Part shown: positions 46,863 to 60,084 of the stretch, piece by piece
How the letters are laid out: every line of letters begins with the position of its first letter
Numbering within the stretch: position 1 is the first letter of the stretch
Assembly (NCBI GenBank): GCA_963678705.1
Contig: OY783220.1
Location: 7,771,001-7,835,000 of the forward strand
DNA: 64,000 nt
Direction: 5' to 3'
DNA from: Panorpa germanica
Lineage: Eukaryota > Arthropoda > Insecta > Mecoptera > Panorpidae
Notes under the pieces: model-generated
What the model was told of the DNA's origin: nothing
Database searches by the model: none
Seen by the model: the letters and a program-made list of their open reading frames with translations, nothing else
Made by a program: the position numbers and the translations under genes

Positions 46863-47748
46863 GCATATGCGTCAGGCATCAGTACTAACCTTTATTTAAT
46901 ATAAATTTTACATTAAAATGAAATAAATAATAATATTTTAAACTAAAGCTAAAACAGTGGGTGGACTTGATACGTTACTCTAATCACCCTATAAATGGTT
47001 ATATGAATAACTCTAATAATTTCTATTTAGTTCCAATTTATCCCACTTTCAATCATTTAAATATGTATTACATTAACACTATGTGCAGGCGTTAAATATT
47101 TACATAATCAACTAGAAACCAATGACCAAACTCGTTCTCATACAAAATGTTTCATGATATTCACCATAGATGGAGTCTAATGCGGGGGAGTGGAGAGAAG
47201 TGGTGGGCATTATGGTTCCATAAGCTATGCGGTTTTGTCGACTAGCAATTCATGCCTGACTGAGGTTCATTTTGACCAATAATAGACATTGTTATAACAG
47301 CGATTTGTGTATCGTTTGTATTACTTTGTTGTAAATATGTCATTACGCAAATAAAATCAATTGTAACTGTAACGGCCCCATTCGCTAGGGCACTGTAATT
47401 ATTGTGGTTGGACGGTATGCCTGTGTAACACGACATCCAGATCGTGTTAATGCATTTCCGATTGTTCCAGGCGAATTCACCATGACTGACTGACTCACTG
47501 ACTGATAGCAGATTGTTTAAAATGTTTATTAATTAGTTATTTATTTATTAAACCTCATTTTACTTTCCGAGGAAACAGATTTTAACTTGTCTATACATTT
47601 GCTATTTAAAGAGCATGCTCCAATCCAAATAGTATAGTTATCTGCATATAGGTAAGATTTTCTCAAGAATAGCATGTCTATCGATACCTTTAAGCACATA
47701 CAAATTTGACCTAATATGTAACATTTTGTTACCTATTCTATAACACTT
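46863..47748. other. Non-coding stretch
   Basis: No gene, RNA or repeat recognised. Confidence 0.4.
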
Positions 47749-48124
47749 AGGCCGTCCTCATACAGGTCGACTGATTGCAAATCAATCTGCCCGAACCGAA
47801 TGAGAATGGAACTGTGTTGTTAGTGAGAGAAAGCACGTGTATACGAGTAAGATAAAACACATGGCACGAACGAAACTAAACTGGTTTTGAGCACGTTTTG
47901 AGCGACTGTGTTTCCCGGTCGCAAAGCATGCTTGGATGCATGTTTTTGATGGTGACATCATGAGCAGAAATGTGCACAAATACTATTCAAAAGTATTTAA
48001 ATATATACATACATACAAATACGACACAATAAAATCCCCTATTATGTTATTGTTAAAAATGTTATAGAGTCACGAAACACGGCTCGACTAGTTTGTAATC
48101 AGTCGACTCGTGTGCGGAGGGCTT
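47749..48124. mobile_element. MITE family J, copy 1
   Basis: Imperfect inverted ends share GTCGACTGATT: left TCGACTGATTGCAAATC and right GTAATCAGTCGACTCG, with GGCCGTCCTCA and GGAGGGCTTTA outside. About 376 bp, no coding capacity. The left half recurs in reverse at 55765-55902. Confidence 0.65.
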
Positions 48125-50219
48125 TACTCGCTACACTGCAACCGTTTTCTTGCAACTTGCAATTTTTCCGGGAGGGTGTAGTCGCATTAGCACACTTTAT
48201 CAAGAGACAAATTTTATATTTTAATGGTTGTTAATACACCACTTTATGTATTTCGTAGCGCCGTATTCATACGTCTTGACATTAAAACAATGACACTAAA
48301 TCTTCTCAGGGTTGCATATTTCCAAGCCTTCTGGGATAAATAAAAAGATACACACACTGCAAGAAAAATACATAAAGTGGATTCATAAATATCATAAATA
48401 TCATCTTATGATCATGATATGAAGAATCTGGCGTTGATCCGTGCATTGTATGAGACTGAAGATTTCTTTCGGGGCTTTCTGAAATAACATGTCATCACCG
48501 CGGATAAAAGTCGTCGGATTGATTTAATATATAAAAAATAAAATTATTAATAATAAATTGCTTATGATAAGGTGATGTCGCGGGTAGTAAGTTGCAGTGT
48601 GAGAGCGACAAATACACAAACGATATCTGTTAATTTTTACCGTTAAACATCTATCAGAATTTGGACCACCATTTGACATTCTAAGAATAACACAAATGTC
48701 AAATCTATTTTACGATTTGAACCGTAGAACAACACAAGCATGTTCACGTAATATGTTATTCCTGTTCTTATGCTCAATACAATAATAACAAAAGTCACGT
48801 ACTTAATAATTCCAGGTGTGTTCGGAATGTTACAGGTGAGGGGAGGGTTGGTTGTGGTGGAATTACTTGGGAGAAGGTTGCTTTACGTTGGGGTTGTTGG
48901 AATACCACAATCGATTAGTTCTTGCATAGTTAAAGGTCGGAAAACTTAACGATATGGCGCTTTTGAACTTATTGGATTATACAAAAGGTATAAATTTATC
49001 GTTTTGACAAATATGTCTTATATATTTGTAAAGAAATTAAATTTACTAACCAGAGATATTAACTGGATTCTGATCAGATGAGCTAACGGTATATATTAGT
49101 AAAATCTACTTTCATTGTAGTGTGTTGATATTTGGAGTTGAGGGAACTCACTGTGCATAATGTTAAGTTATTACAAAATTAGATAAAAGGGAATTGACAA
49201 TTTAAATAATAAACTTTAAATGTCGTTTCTTCGTTTTCAGGTAAGATAGTATGATTTAAGTTAAACAGTGTGATTATTATAATTGTTGTAAATTACTAAA
49301 ATAAGACATAAGTTTGTTTAAAAAATTACAATTCATAAAATGTATTATATATAATTCTGCACAATCTGTGGAAGACTTATGCCGAGTCCACACATGCGAA
49401 TAGCTAAAGCGAATGCACGTACACAAGCTCACAGGATAAATAATCGTTCACGAACAGGTATGTGTGGTTCCGGCATTAGAAAATAATATTCTTTAGCTGC
49501 TTATACTTTTTTTATTTCCGTAAAGGTGTAATTTTTCACTGAAAGATGAACAACGTTCTGGTCTAACGTTCTAATACTAAAGTTTGTGAATCGAATTGTC
49601 ATATAGCTGTGTGACAGATGGCAGAAAAGTCAAAAGTGTATACACAATATTTAAGAAACACTTAAAATGATAAATGGTAATATTTTAAAAAATAAGTTAG
49701 TACATTTTTGTTGTATTATTCGACATTAATAGTATAGCACTAAAATAGTTGATTAGAAATCTATATATTTTTATCAAGGTTAACATCAGATTTGTGTCTT
49801 AAGTATAATAAAAAATATTATCTAGAAAAGCTTGCAACATTAACCACGCGTTAACTCAAAGTATAGTATATATACATTCGTACTCGTAGATCAATATATG
49901 GTTTAGCTTGCTTAATTTTATTACACTTTATTTCTTCCTTATGACTTCAATCAAAATTGAACGATAAAATAAATAAGTTTTCTTTTTCGAGTATTTATTT
50001 ATGGAATGCTTTTAGGGAATCTTTTTTATATAAAATAAAAAGCACAACCATAAATGAATTTATATAAATCTGCACTGTATATTGTTAAAGTTGGCTAATA
50101 AGAACTCAAATACCCAATTATTTTTATTCAATTCGTAATATTATAAGAGTTATTAACAGTGTGAAGCTTAGACTTAATTAAATGGTATAAAAGGGTATAA
50201 GGCAAATTAAAAAATCAGT
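48125..50219. other. Non-coding stretch, G-rich patch at 48830-48910
   Basis: Possibly part of the host gene's long second intron. A G-rich patch follows a candidate 20-nt microexon (48816-48835), and a recursive splice site candidate follows at 49240. Otherwise nothing is recognised. Confidence 0.4.
49221..49246 (+). promoter_or_regulatory. Candidate recursive splice site (zero-length exon)
   Basis: A pyrimidine-rich run (TGTCGTTTCTTCGTTTTCAG, ending 49240) is directly followed by GTAAGA, so a full 3' splice site abuts a near-consensus donor. This is the ratchet-point arrangement described in long Drosophila introns. It lies 28.3 kb after the host donor at 20965, on the same strand. I found no other site of this quality among AG-GT junctions by eye. 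Confidence 0.45.
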
Positions 50220-50523
50220 GCTGGACACAAATAAGTAGCAACAGATTGAGAATGATTAAGGAAAATGCAAAAAAGTGGAAAACTTCTAATAAGAGCAACA
50301 GACAATTTGAAAAAGCCATCTTCAGGCTACGAACAGGACTTACGAGGTTGACGCATCAACATTTAATAATAAAAAACAACAGCTCCTCAGTAAGACGCAA
50401 ATAACAGTCCATTATCTACTAGTAACCTGCCCACAATATCAAACTCAACGAAGTGAACTAAAGTACATGCTTTCAGACAATCCGGAAGAATTTCAAAAAT
50501 TGCTCGATAAATTTCCTAAATGA
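50220..50523 (+). pseudogene. LINE ORF2 3' remnant, frameshifted
   Basis: One frame reads FEKAIFRLRTGLTRLTHQHL. After a shift near 50400 another reads VTCPQYQTQRSELKYMLSDN and ends at TGA (50521). This is the typical tail of a jockey/CR1-like ORF2 (RLRTG..., ...CP.Y...R), from a family distinct from the copies at 16495 and 28005. Confidence 0.7.
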
Positions 50524-53500
50524 TATAAACTTAATAGCCTAATTAAAAATAAACTTAATAAATCAAATTTGACTAAAATAAAATAACTTCAGACGGACAA
50601 GAAGTAGTAATTTTTGTACCTATAATAATGAAAGCGGAAATTTTTAAATTGGTTGAGTAGTGGACGTCATTTCATTCTTTACCTTCTTCCCCACTACCAT
50701 CCTTGTTAAATAAGAAAAGTATCAAAGAGATGTAGAATCAAATATCACAATGTTGTGATATACAACAATAAATGAATAAGATTTCTTATTATATTTTATT
50801 AACTTCAACAAATATTAAGCGGTAAAACGAAATTTAAACTTTAAATAATCAAAAAAATCAATTGAAACTGAAAATAAGACAGAAGTTTGCAAATTTCAGG
50901 GCCAGCGTTATATTTACGTGATTTGGTTCGTTGTTTATTGAAAAGAATGCCTTGGAGATGTGTTCGAAGACAAGCATAGTATTTCTTAATACGTGCGCTT
51001 CTATTTTCGAAACCAAAGGAGAAATAAAAACGTCAAAATGTTGGAAATTTATTTTAAATAATTCAAATCGCTATTGAAGACAGAAAATGTAGAACTACTT
51101 AATAGGGAGCAACACAGAGGCTTAAAAGGAAATATTTTAAGTCAATGGGATTACAACTGTCTAGCGTTTGACAGACAGAAGATATGTGGTATGTTTGTAC
51201 GTGACCTTTGATCTGTCATCTTCATTTTAGGATGACAGCCTTGCGTTGAGAGATACTCGAAGCCAGTAATCTTATGCTTGGTACAGACACTAAACGACAG
51301 TTAAAAGTTTTCAAAGATTCCAGAGACAGAGGCGTAACGAGATCGTTGCGTAAGCGAAATAAAAATCATCGCAAGCATTGTGAGGCATATTAAAACTTAC
51401 ATAGTATTACTTTTGTAAATAAGATTAATATTCGTTTAATAATAAATTACATGTTTATGTAGAAACGTTTTCAAGTTCTTTATGCACTTAGAAGTTGTTC
51501 CTGAACAATCCAAACGTATCCCCAGGGATTGGAAAGTTTTGTAAAAACCACTCCCACAAAAACAAAGTTTCACGTATTTTAAATAACCAAGCATTAAGTA
51601 CTTTCTACAAAGTTAATATTCAAAGTTAAATTTAAATTGCTATAAAAATATTTATGACCAATTAAAAGAAACTGGATGTACTGAAATGTTTTTTGTCTTG
51701 TTGTACTACGAATGTTTTATTAAAGATAAATTCAATTTAGTTTTCTTAATTAATTTTTCTAGGGTATATAAGTAACTTTAATTAAAGGAGATAATGCAAG
51801 AGAATCGTGTTTGACCGCCATTTTTTCAAGATGACGATACACACTGATGGCCCACGATGGAAAAAACTTGAAGACGTATTTCAATTATGATCCTAACTCT
51901 AAATCATATCTAAAAACATGATTTAAGGCAGGGGACCTTCACTTAGTGCAAAATATTTCGATTCTAAAAAAACCGCTTTTAGCGACATCATGTGTTGATG
52001 TAATCTCGGCGAATTAGTTATTCATCTAACTAATTGCAGTTTTAGATTTTGATTCACGTTTATAGTTACTTACATAAAACGATTTAAACATAAAAAAAAC
52101 ATGGTTTTTTTGATAATATTTAACCTGCTGTGTAGTATCGCCATCTATATTTCACGAGAAAAATGGCCAAGTATCGTTTCACCTTAATTCACCTTATACC
52201 TCCTTATCATCAATATTTTTATCAAATTTACGCATTTGGAAACGGGTAACTAGGAATCCTAATAATGTATGTGGAATTTCCATTTATTTATCGCCGCATT
52301 TTAACCCCCTACAAATTGACATTACTCTTATAAACACACCTCGTATTCTTTCAATTTGCAAGTACAATCACATCTACCATCTAACAACAAAATAGTCTCG
52401 TAATCTATTTGCAGTTTTGTACACATCCCTAAATCCACTCTTGGAAGATACAAAAGTACATACAGCAAAAACTATATGAATGTAGGGTAGGGGAGATGGA
52501 GTATATATGTATAAAACGTTATCTATTCCACCCTATTACATCTTCCCTGCGATGGCAGATAGCAATAGTACTTCCACTAGGTATATTAGATGTATTCACT
52601 TCTGGTCAATACGGAGGAGATGCAATGGACTTTGGAGACGTGATCTGTTAAAGATAATCCTCCCGCTCCCTCCCCCCTCATCCATCTTGCACAAAGAGTG
52701 AAGGAAAATAAAATTATAATAATAAAAATATAAATAATTTTCGCGCGACTTTTAAATTAGCAGAGATGTATATTTATATGATTCTATGTATTACAGAATT
52801 ACGGATTTATTTCCGTGGTTTTGTTTTTCGCAGTACTACGTTAGGATAAGGCGTGTTGCACTTGTGTACTGTAGGGTGTATTGGAGTTGTTTTGCACTAA
52901 CATAATTTTTCATAAGAGCAAACTTTTACTTTCATTTTTATCGATACACCACTGTTATGAAAGAGACTATTGCATTCTCTTTCATATTCCTTCCAGTGAA
53001 TTCGTTTGGTCCCTTCTATTAATTCGTTTGATTAAAATTCGCTGATGTACGCTTCCACTATGTGACCTACGTAACGCCCGTATTCGGACGGCTTTGCCGC
53101 TTGCAATGTACGAGGGTTCATTACATTTACAGGGTTCGGATAGGTAAAGTGCAGTAGTGCGTATACGTCCGGCCAAAATTCTCTTAAATACGCTTGTAGT
53201 ATGCCACAGGCCTTAAAAGACCATAACATTAAGACTGACTTTATAATAGTGTTCATTCAAAAGAAGAAGGGGAACGCTTAAGAGCGAGAGGCGTGGTTTA
53301 TATAGCACGTGATCCATCAAGAACACTGTTGATGTCGTTAAGAAACAATTACAAGTGACATATGTTTAAGAAAATACATTTAATAACTTTTAAATGTGTA
53401 AGAAACTTTGAAGGACGTAAATACGGAGAAATACTAGTTCTTCACCATCATAGTGATGTTTAATTTTGTTTTTTGATTAAAAAGATATTTGAATGATAAA

Positions 53501-53952
53501 TACAACATTAATAAACATTATCATTAATACATTTAAAGCAGTCTACTTACCGGACTATCTCGCCTAAAGTCATCAGCGTTATATGTAGTAGTACATCATT
53601 TACTTAATGTAGCGCCACTTTATTCTCACGTCATATTTACATTGCGCTCCACCTGTGAAACAGTAGAGATAAAACCAATTAGCGTAAAGCATGAATCTAC
53701 AGGCTTATGAGTACGAGAACGTGTGCCAGTATGCGTAAACCTAAATGAGTAATTCTACGAATTATGTAATTGTGGACTTGTAACAGTTAAATTTAATTAT
53801 ATTTTTAAGTATACCAATTAATAACATGTTTTTTTAGGATCCTGAGCAGTGAACTAACTGAATGATATGAGTATATCAGTGGTTCTTCATTTATGCTCCC
53901 TATTATAAATACCGAAAATATACCGATTCTATTTAAAACAAAAATCGATAGA
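50524..53952. other. Non-coding stretch with a GC-richer patch at 53.0-53.26 kb
   Basis: Overlapping minus-strand frames at 53032-53256 (with LREFWPDVYALLHFTYP) and 52982-53176 lie in a CpG-richer patch, but no family is recognised. The frame at 52507-52701 is not recognised either. Confidence 0.35.
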
Positions 53953-54403
53953 GATCGATTTTTCAAATGGTAATTGAAATTGATGTTAATAAATGTATAT
54001 TGGCGTTTTTATTTTAATAAATATTTAAATGTTGACGGAGATATAGCAATTAAAAATTCGAATTGTAGTTTTACCGCTACAGATGTCCGCCATATTTATG
54101 ACGTAACATGTCTGTACTATTAAGGGTAGGTCAGTTATTTTTTCTATGGTTAACAGTTTTGTGTAGAATATTCTATCCCTTTTACGCTCAGTTATATAAA
54201 AGAGATAACAGCTTAGCGAACGTGATATCACATGTTTTGGAATGTTCTATAACGTTGAATTCCTTTAATAATTAAAGAGACAAATTGACTTTTTTAATTG
54301 TTAATATCTCTTAACATATAAGGAGTTATTAAAAAATAATTGGACTTTATCAATATATAGTACAGTTTTATAGAAATTAAGAAATAGGACACAAGGCCAT
54401 TGT
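53953..54403 (-). repeat. MITE family A, copy 4
   Basis: Co-linear with copy 1, ending GGACACAAGGCCATTGTA with an eroded other end. A degraded version of the GCTATCTC hairpin is present near 54170-54210. Confidence 0.7.
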
Positions 54404-54594
54404 AAGATGTTGGAGAGAGAAAAATTATATTTTAATGAAAAGATTCTGAAGTTGAAATTATTCATCTATCGGAAATCTAAGTGAAAAAGAATTGATTTCT
54501 TGACTGGAACTTAACAATGCTATTTCTCCTAAATGTATATTGGGAGGCGAGTTTAGTTGAACGATTTGAATAATTTCTTTATTTTTTTAAATGA

Positions 54595-54775
54595 ATTTAC
54601 GTTGGCCTATTTCCAATGGTGAATTCTATCACCGACGAATTCCTATGTTACTTTTAGAATACTTATGATGCTGTGGGCTCATATATGTGCACAAAACCGT
54701 TGCCTAATATGTTTTATGACTATGAGATCACATAATCAAATTAATTTTGATAACAAAGAAACCTAGAAAAATATA
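54595..54775 (+). repeat. MITE family D, partial copy 5
   Basis: Left arm and centre of family D (ACGTTGGCCTATTTCC, CTCATATATGTGCAC, TTGCCTAATATGTTTTATGA). A large fold-back starts 10 bp after it. Confidence 0.5.
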
Positions 54776-54784
54776 GCACCTACC

Positions 54785-55010
54785 TATTCCTGAGTTTTGC
54801 GAACAATGATCGTGATCGAACAGATATGATTTACAGGAGTGAAACATTTTACGAATCACTATTAAAAGAGTATTAATAACTAATAGAAACTAAACTAATA
54901 ATATTCAGGAATAGTACAGGAATACTTTTTTAAAAGTGATTCGTAAAATGTTTCACTCATATAAATCAGATCTGTTCGATCACGATCATTGTTCGCAAGA
55001 CTCAGGAATA
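54785..55010. repeat. Fold-back (long hairpin), about 90-bp arms
   Basis: Arms 54785-54874 and 54921-55010 are complementary at nearly every position, including a run of over 25 bp around GCGAACAATGATCGTGATCG and another around GAAACATTTTACGAATCACT, with a 46-nt loop. RNA from either strand would form one long duplex. No coding capacity and no other copy in the window. Confidence 0.85.
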
Positions 55011-56937
55011 GGGCCCCCGAAGTGAAAATACTCGTGTCCACTAAACAACTGCGAAAATGTTGAGAGCCACTGAACTCTATGTTTGTGAATACGTACAATG
55101 AAAACTTTAAATTCCTCCCAGGAGACGAATTACATTTTAAATATTTACGTAGAGGGTTTCATAAAGGTTTCTTTACCTTCTGCTATTTTGAGGCATGGAG
55201 GGGGGTAGTGGGAGGAAGGAGCAGGTGTACGGTTTTCATCTCCCGACATGATTTTATTATGGTATAATTTTCTCCTAAGTTCAGAAAACACAAAAACACC
55301 TGTCAGAATATTACAATGTAATCCTTCGGCTTTCCGGCCCTCAATTTCAGATTCTGACGGGACGGAACGGGATGGGCATTTATATCAGGGATTTATGAGT
55401 GTGTGTTAAATTGAGGGGAATATAACATAAGGGTAACTCTTGTTTCTAATCAAATTACTCAAAAATGTAATTGTCTGGTAAGTGTGTAAGTTATTTTAAT
55501 TTTCATGAAATTTATTTCAATAATAAAATATTTTGGAAATGGAGAATTATAGTATAAATCTTTAGAGACAAGTCCTCTGTTATAATCAACTGGTGTTAGA
55601 ACACGTTGGCACATCATACAGGTCAAGAAAACGGGATGATAACTTATTATTTAGATTATGAGTTTAGTTAAACTCGGCTCCAAACAATGCGGTAAACGTT
55701 TGATTCAACAAGCAAGTTTCCTGCTACACGGTAGAACGAATGTTTGATCTGAATGATGCAGTAGGTTCGTTCGTGCAATGTGTTTTCTCTCACTCGTATA
55801 CTCATTCATTCTCTCACTAACAACATAGTTACATTCTCATTTGGTTCGGGCAGATTCGTGGCTAAGGTTTGCAACCAGTCGCCCCATGTGCGGACGCCCT
55901 TAGTTCCACCATCGGCCATACTATAGCAGAACGTGACGTCACGGGTTAATTTATTTTTTATAACTTATGGTCTCTTTAAAAATTAGGAAATCGAAAATAT
56001 TTTTAATAATTTTTAATTATTAATATCTCCTATAATCACTCTTAAAAACAACTGTATACACTTTAGAACAGATTCTAAACCATATTTTGGGACCAGTTAT
56101 ATTAATTTTCCTAACGTGCATTTTCAAAGAATTTTTTAACAAATTCAGACCAAAATGTATCCTAATTTTAGTACGCATTTGTCTATTAAAATTAAGAACA
56201 TTTTTAACGGTGTAACTTTATTAATACATAGTACTTACAGTTTTAGCAGTAGAATTATTTTGACGCAAGTTAATTGCGATTCTATTATTGTCAGTACTAT
56301 TTCAAAATGGGTTTTTAATGACATTATGGTATATCCTACAGTTTAAATAAAAAAACAGACACCAAAGAACCAATTCGTTTAACCATTTATAAAATTAAAA
56401 AAGGCAGACCGTTTGAAGTATTCCAACAGCTTCCGTGATGGACCATGGGCCATGGACAATACATCACAGTGTGTTCCAGTTATTTTGAGTAGGGTTAACA
56501 CAGCCACTGCTAATTATATTGGCCAAAGGCAATAGGTTATGTAGATATGTACTCCATATGTTTGCTCTGTGGAAATATATTAAATACCAATCACGTAAAT
56601 TAGTTTGTAAATTGAGTTGTTCATTTAAATTGACATTGTAAAGTATTGAGTGTTTAATTACGTAATAGCTGGTAGCCGTCTGGTTGACGATGTTGAATTC
56701 ACACGGCATTGTACTGCACGTTTTTTTGCAGTGGCGCATACATTTTATATAGAACTATTCACATGATGTTTGTACTGCAAAAAAACGTATAAAGCTATGT
56801 TTATCGAATGAACTTTAACGTATTCGTCTTGCAGTGGTACATAGTATGCGTATCTTTCACACGGCGTGACTTTTATCGAATAGAAACCGAAGTGCTGAAG
56901 TATCATTTGCAGGGAGTGCATGCATTTTAAGTTTATT
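55011..56937. other. Non-coding stretch
   Basis: Contains the partial family J copy. Frames at 56155-56346 and 56464-56739 have no recognisable domain. Confidence 0.4.
55765..55902 (-). repeat. MITE family J, partial copy 2
   Basis: In reverse, GTCCGCACATGGGGCGACTG, then CTGCCCGAACCAAATGAGAA, match the left half of 47749-48124. The other end is missing. Confidence 0.6.
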
Positions 56938-57130
56938 AAAATCCAGTGATGAGCTTATGAGTGACACTGCAATGTTTTTTTTTGTTACGTCTGTGGAGAT
57001 TCGCTGTCAATGCTTCATTTCTTGATATTTATTTATGAAAATTTCACAAAGTATTCTTCAAATGTTATTTTATCACGTAGTAAATATAGACATAATTATA
57101 TATTAACTGTGTCGTCAAAAAAGAACTCTA
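56938..57130 (-). repeat. Repeat family B, partial copy 3
   Basis: Carries the TCTGTGGAGATTCGCTGTCA and TTCATTTCTTGATATTTATT blocks; only the first third of the family is present. Confidence 0.65.
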
Positions 57131-57990
57131 AAAAGTTGTCTAATGTTAAAGCATACCTGTAAATTTATTAAGCTATAAGCACTTAATATATACATACATT
57201 AAATAGATTATGATTTAACTTTTATATAATTAAAATAAATCCGATGTTACTTTTTAACAGCAAGAGAATAATTAATAAGCCAATTAGTGAGTCAGAGTGC
57301 ATACTAAATCAGATTACATAAAAATAGAATAATAGAAGACGAAATGAAATGTTTAGTTAAACGTGACAGCGAGAGCTGATCGGAATATTCGTTCTATAAC
57401 TGCAGCAACCTAGGAATACGACCACCCCCTACCACCCTGCCTCCCACTACTCTCTAAAAACTTTGTATCCAACGAGAGAAACTGAAAGCGTAGGAGGAGA
57501 AGTAATATGTCACAGTCATTTGACACACATGCCGCTTTGCTGTAGCCTAGTGCCTAGAGGAGCCACCAAGGCTGCTGGAGTCGTACAATCTCATAACTCT
57601 GCGATTGCCTATAAAGAACGGGTTCGCTTCAAAATACTAGATGATATCATAGGGCACTGGAGAACGTGATTCTGGATTTATTTGGGATATCGATTCATGT
57701 TTTATCTTGATTAAATTTGTTTTCTTAATTATAATAATTGAGATGTTAGCTTAGATTTTCATATGAATCTGCTCTAATAGTCGGAGAAAACCGTTATGGT
57801 ATCGTGCTTTTTGGGTAGATTTCCTTTTTTCATCGTATTAAAAATCAAATCTGGATCTTTCAGACACCATCTTCAAAATATGGTTTAATATTATCCACAT
57901 CCTTTATTATTTATAAAAATTTAATTTATTTAACGACAGTCTATTTCCGATCGTCAATATAACTTGATAATCAATATAACTTGATAATAA
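57131..57990. other. Non-coding stretch
   Basis: The frame at 57463-57669 lies in a somewhat GC-richer patch but has no domain or splice borders. Confidence 0.35.
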
Positions 57991-58440
57991 ATTCACTGTT
58001 TTAATTTAATTTTGTATTTAATTTAAATTGTTTAGCATATGGCAATACGCGTAGTCATTCACAGTACCATTTTTAACTTAATTTATTTTTTAAGTTCTCT
58101 TATTTTTTTTTTAGAACATTACAAGGTTCAATGTTTTAAATTAAAAATATTAAATTAAGAAAAACTATATTATATTATAACCTCCAAAATGTGACAATCT
58201 GTCAAAATGCAGTAGAATTTACTTTTATAAAAAGTTTTGAAAAATAATTATTAATTAATTATTTCACATACAATTTTGTCGAACTGTCAAAATTTATATT
58301 ACTAACGATGCGTACGCACCAACTAAATTAACTAAACTTAAATTAAAACACAAATGTGAAAAGGAATGCTTATTTTGAAAACTAGAAATCTAGATTACAA
58401 TATTAAATAAAAACAGTAAATTAAATATCAAAACAGTAAT
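57991..58440 (+). repeat. MITE family C, copy 5
   Basis: Starts ATTCACTGTTTTAATTTAAT and runs through TTAGCATATGGCAATACGCG and GATGCGTACGCACCAACTAA to AAACAGTAA; the last few terminal bases are missing. Confidence 0.75.
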
Positions 58441-58926
58441 GACCAACATGTTCGCCGTTTTGACAAACATGTTCAAGCATGTTAACGCTCAAGCATACTG
58501 ACCAAGTCAGTTATGAACCCAACAAACTCGAGTATATATTTCACTTTTTAAACTTACAAACTTGGTCTTTATAGCTTGTAAAACTAACAAAACTTTAACT
58601 AATTTCAGCAGTGTGTTTATTATTATTAAGTTTGCTGACCTGACACTTACACACACGTACTTGTATAATCCCACACATACGTGAGTAGGGCTATCCCACC
58701 CGTATACCACATGACGTATGATTCAACCTACTTGTTGCTCTACTAACTGATTATCTTTTAATCTTTATGATTCTTGTTTAAATTTGCACTTGTCATAGAT
58801 AATTATAACCAACGGCGGCTCTATTTTTGTAATTAACATATGGAAAAACTGTTTGCCTTGCGGACGATCTGATGTGTTAATTGTGGGATAAATAAAAGGT
58901 AGTATAATTAACAATTACAAATAAAG

Positions 58927-59562
58927 TAATGGGCTTGTGTCCTCATTTTTTAGTGGTCGATTTTTCAAATGTTGATTGAAATTGATGTTAATAAATGTGT
59001 ATTGGTGTGTCTATTTTATTAAATATCTAAATATTGACGGAGATATAGCAATTAAAAGTTTGAATTGTAGTTTTAGCGCCAGAAATGGTCGACCATGTTT
59101 GTATGACGTTAAATGCATTTTAACGTCAGTTATTCGTTGAGTAGGTCAGTTCTGTGGTAATGTTTTGCAGCTGTTGGTAGTCGAAACAATCAAGTCAAGT
59201 CAAAGAATAACAAGTTTTTATTTAATTTAACCCTGCTAAGGCAGACATAATATTGAAATTTGATTGTTCCTTGAAATTGCTGTAAATAATATTTGATATT
59301 TTGATATATAAATACATGTAGCAGAGATTTATGAGCTGTAAGGTTGGCAGCGGTTGTGATGTCATATGCATTTGGAATGTGTTCAACGTTGAATCCCTTT
59401 AATAATTAAAGAGACAAAATGACTTTTTTAATTTGGTAATATCTCTTAACATATAAGGAGTTCTTAAAAAATAATTGGACATTTGAGGTTCTAGTAACCC
59501 ACTTTATCAATATATAGTACAGTTTTATAGAAATTAAGACATAGGACACAAGCCCATTGTAA
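58927..59562 (-). mobile_element. MITE family A, copy 5
   Basis: Bounded by AATGGGCTTGTGTCCTCATT and GGACACAAGCCCATTGTA, reverse to copy 2, and without the GCTATCTC hairpin. No coding capacity. Confidence 0.8.
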
Positions 59563-59924
59563 TCTTTTCTAACTATGCCAATGTTTACTAAATTGAAAAA
59601 CACATTTAGTTTTACTATTTCCTAATTATATTAATAAACCCAAAATAAATAATAAAGATAACAAACAGCTATCGACTATCGTGCGTTTTTAATAAACTGT
59701 CTTCATTTTAGGTCCTTCCTTCTTGACATTTCATTTCGCGTTTCGTTACGAGCGTCTAATATTAGATCTCACACCAAAGTAATATTTGTTCGAACCCAGT
59801 GGCGTAACAAAAATAAAACAGCTAAATGTAGTATTTAAAAATTGATAATCACCTAAGAAAAATGTAGTATTAAAGGTTTTAATAATATTCTATTCTATTT
59901 CACTGTTAAATTTAGATACATTCA

Positions 59925-60070
59925 AAAATAATATAATTTATTTTGTATATCAACATCTATCATCAGATTTAAGATTAAATTTGTACAGGTTAGCTGGAAT
60001 TTTGCAATTTTTACCAATTATAGTTGATACAATTTTACGGGTTTCATCCTTCCTTGCTTAAATTTGAATG
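59925..60070 (-). pseudogene. LINE ORF2 fragment, copy 3
   Basis: Reading minus, it aligns with the KLYQL-type (KIISTIIRIK) segment of copies 1 and 2 through GTATCAACTATAATTGGTAA, with several frame breaks. Confidence 0.55.
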
Positions 60071-60084
60071 CATTAAGAGGGGGT

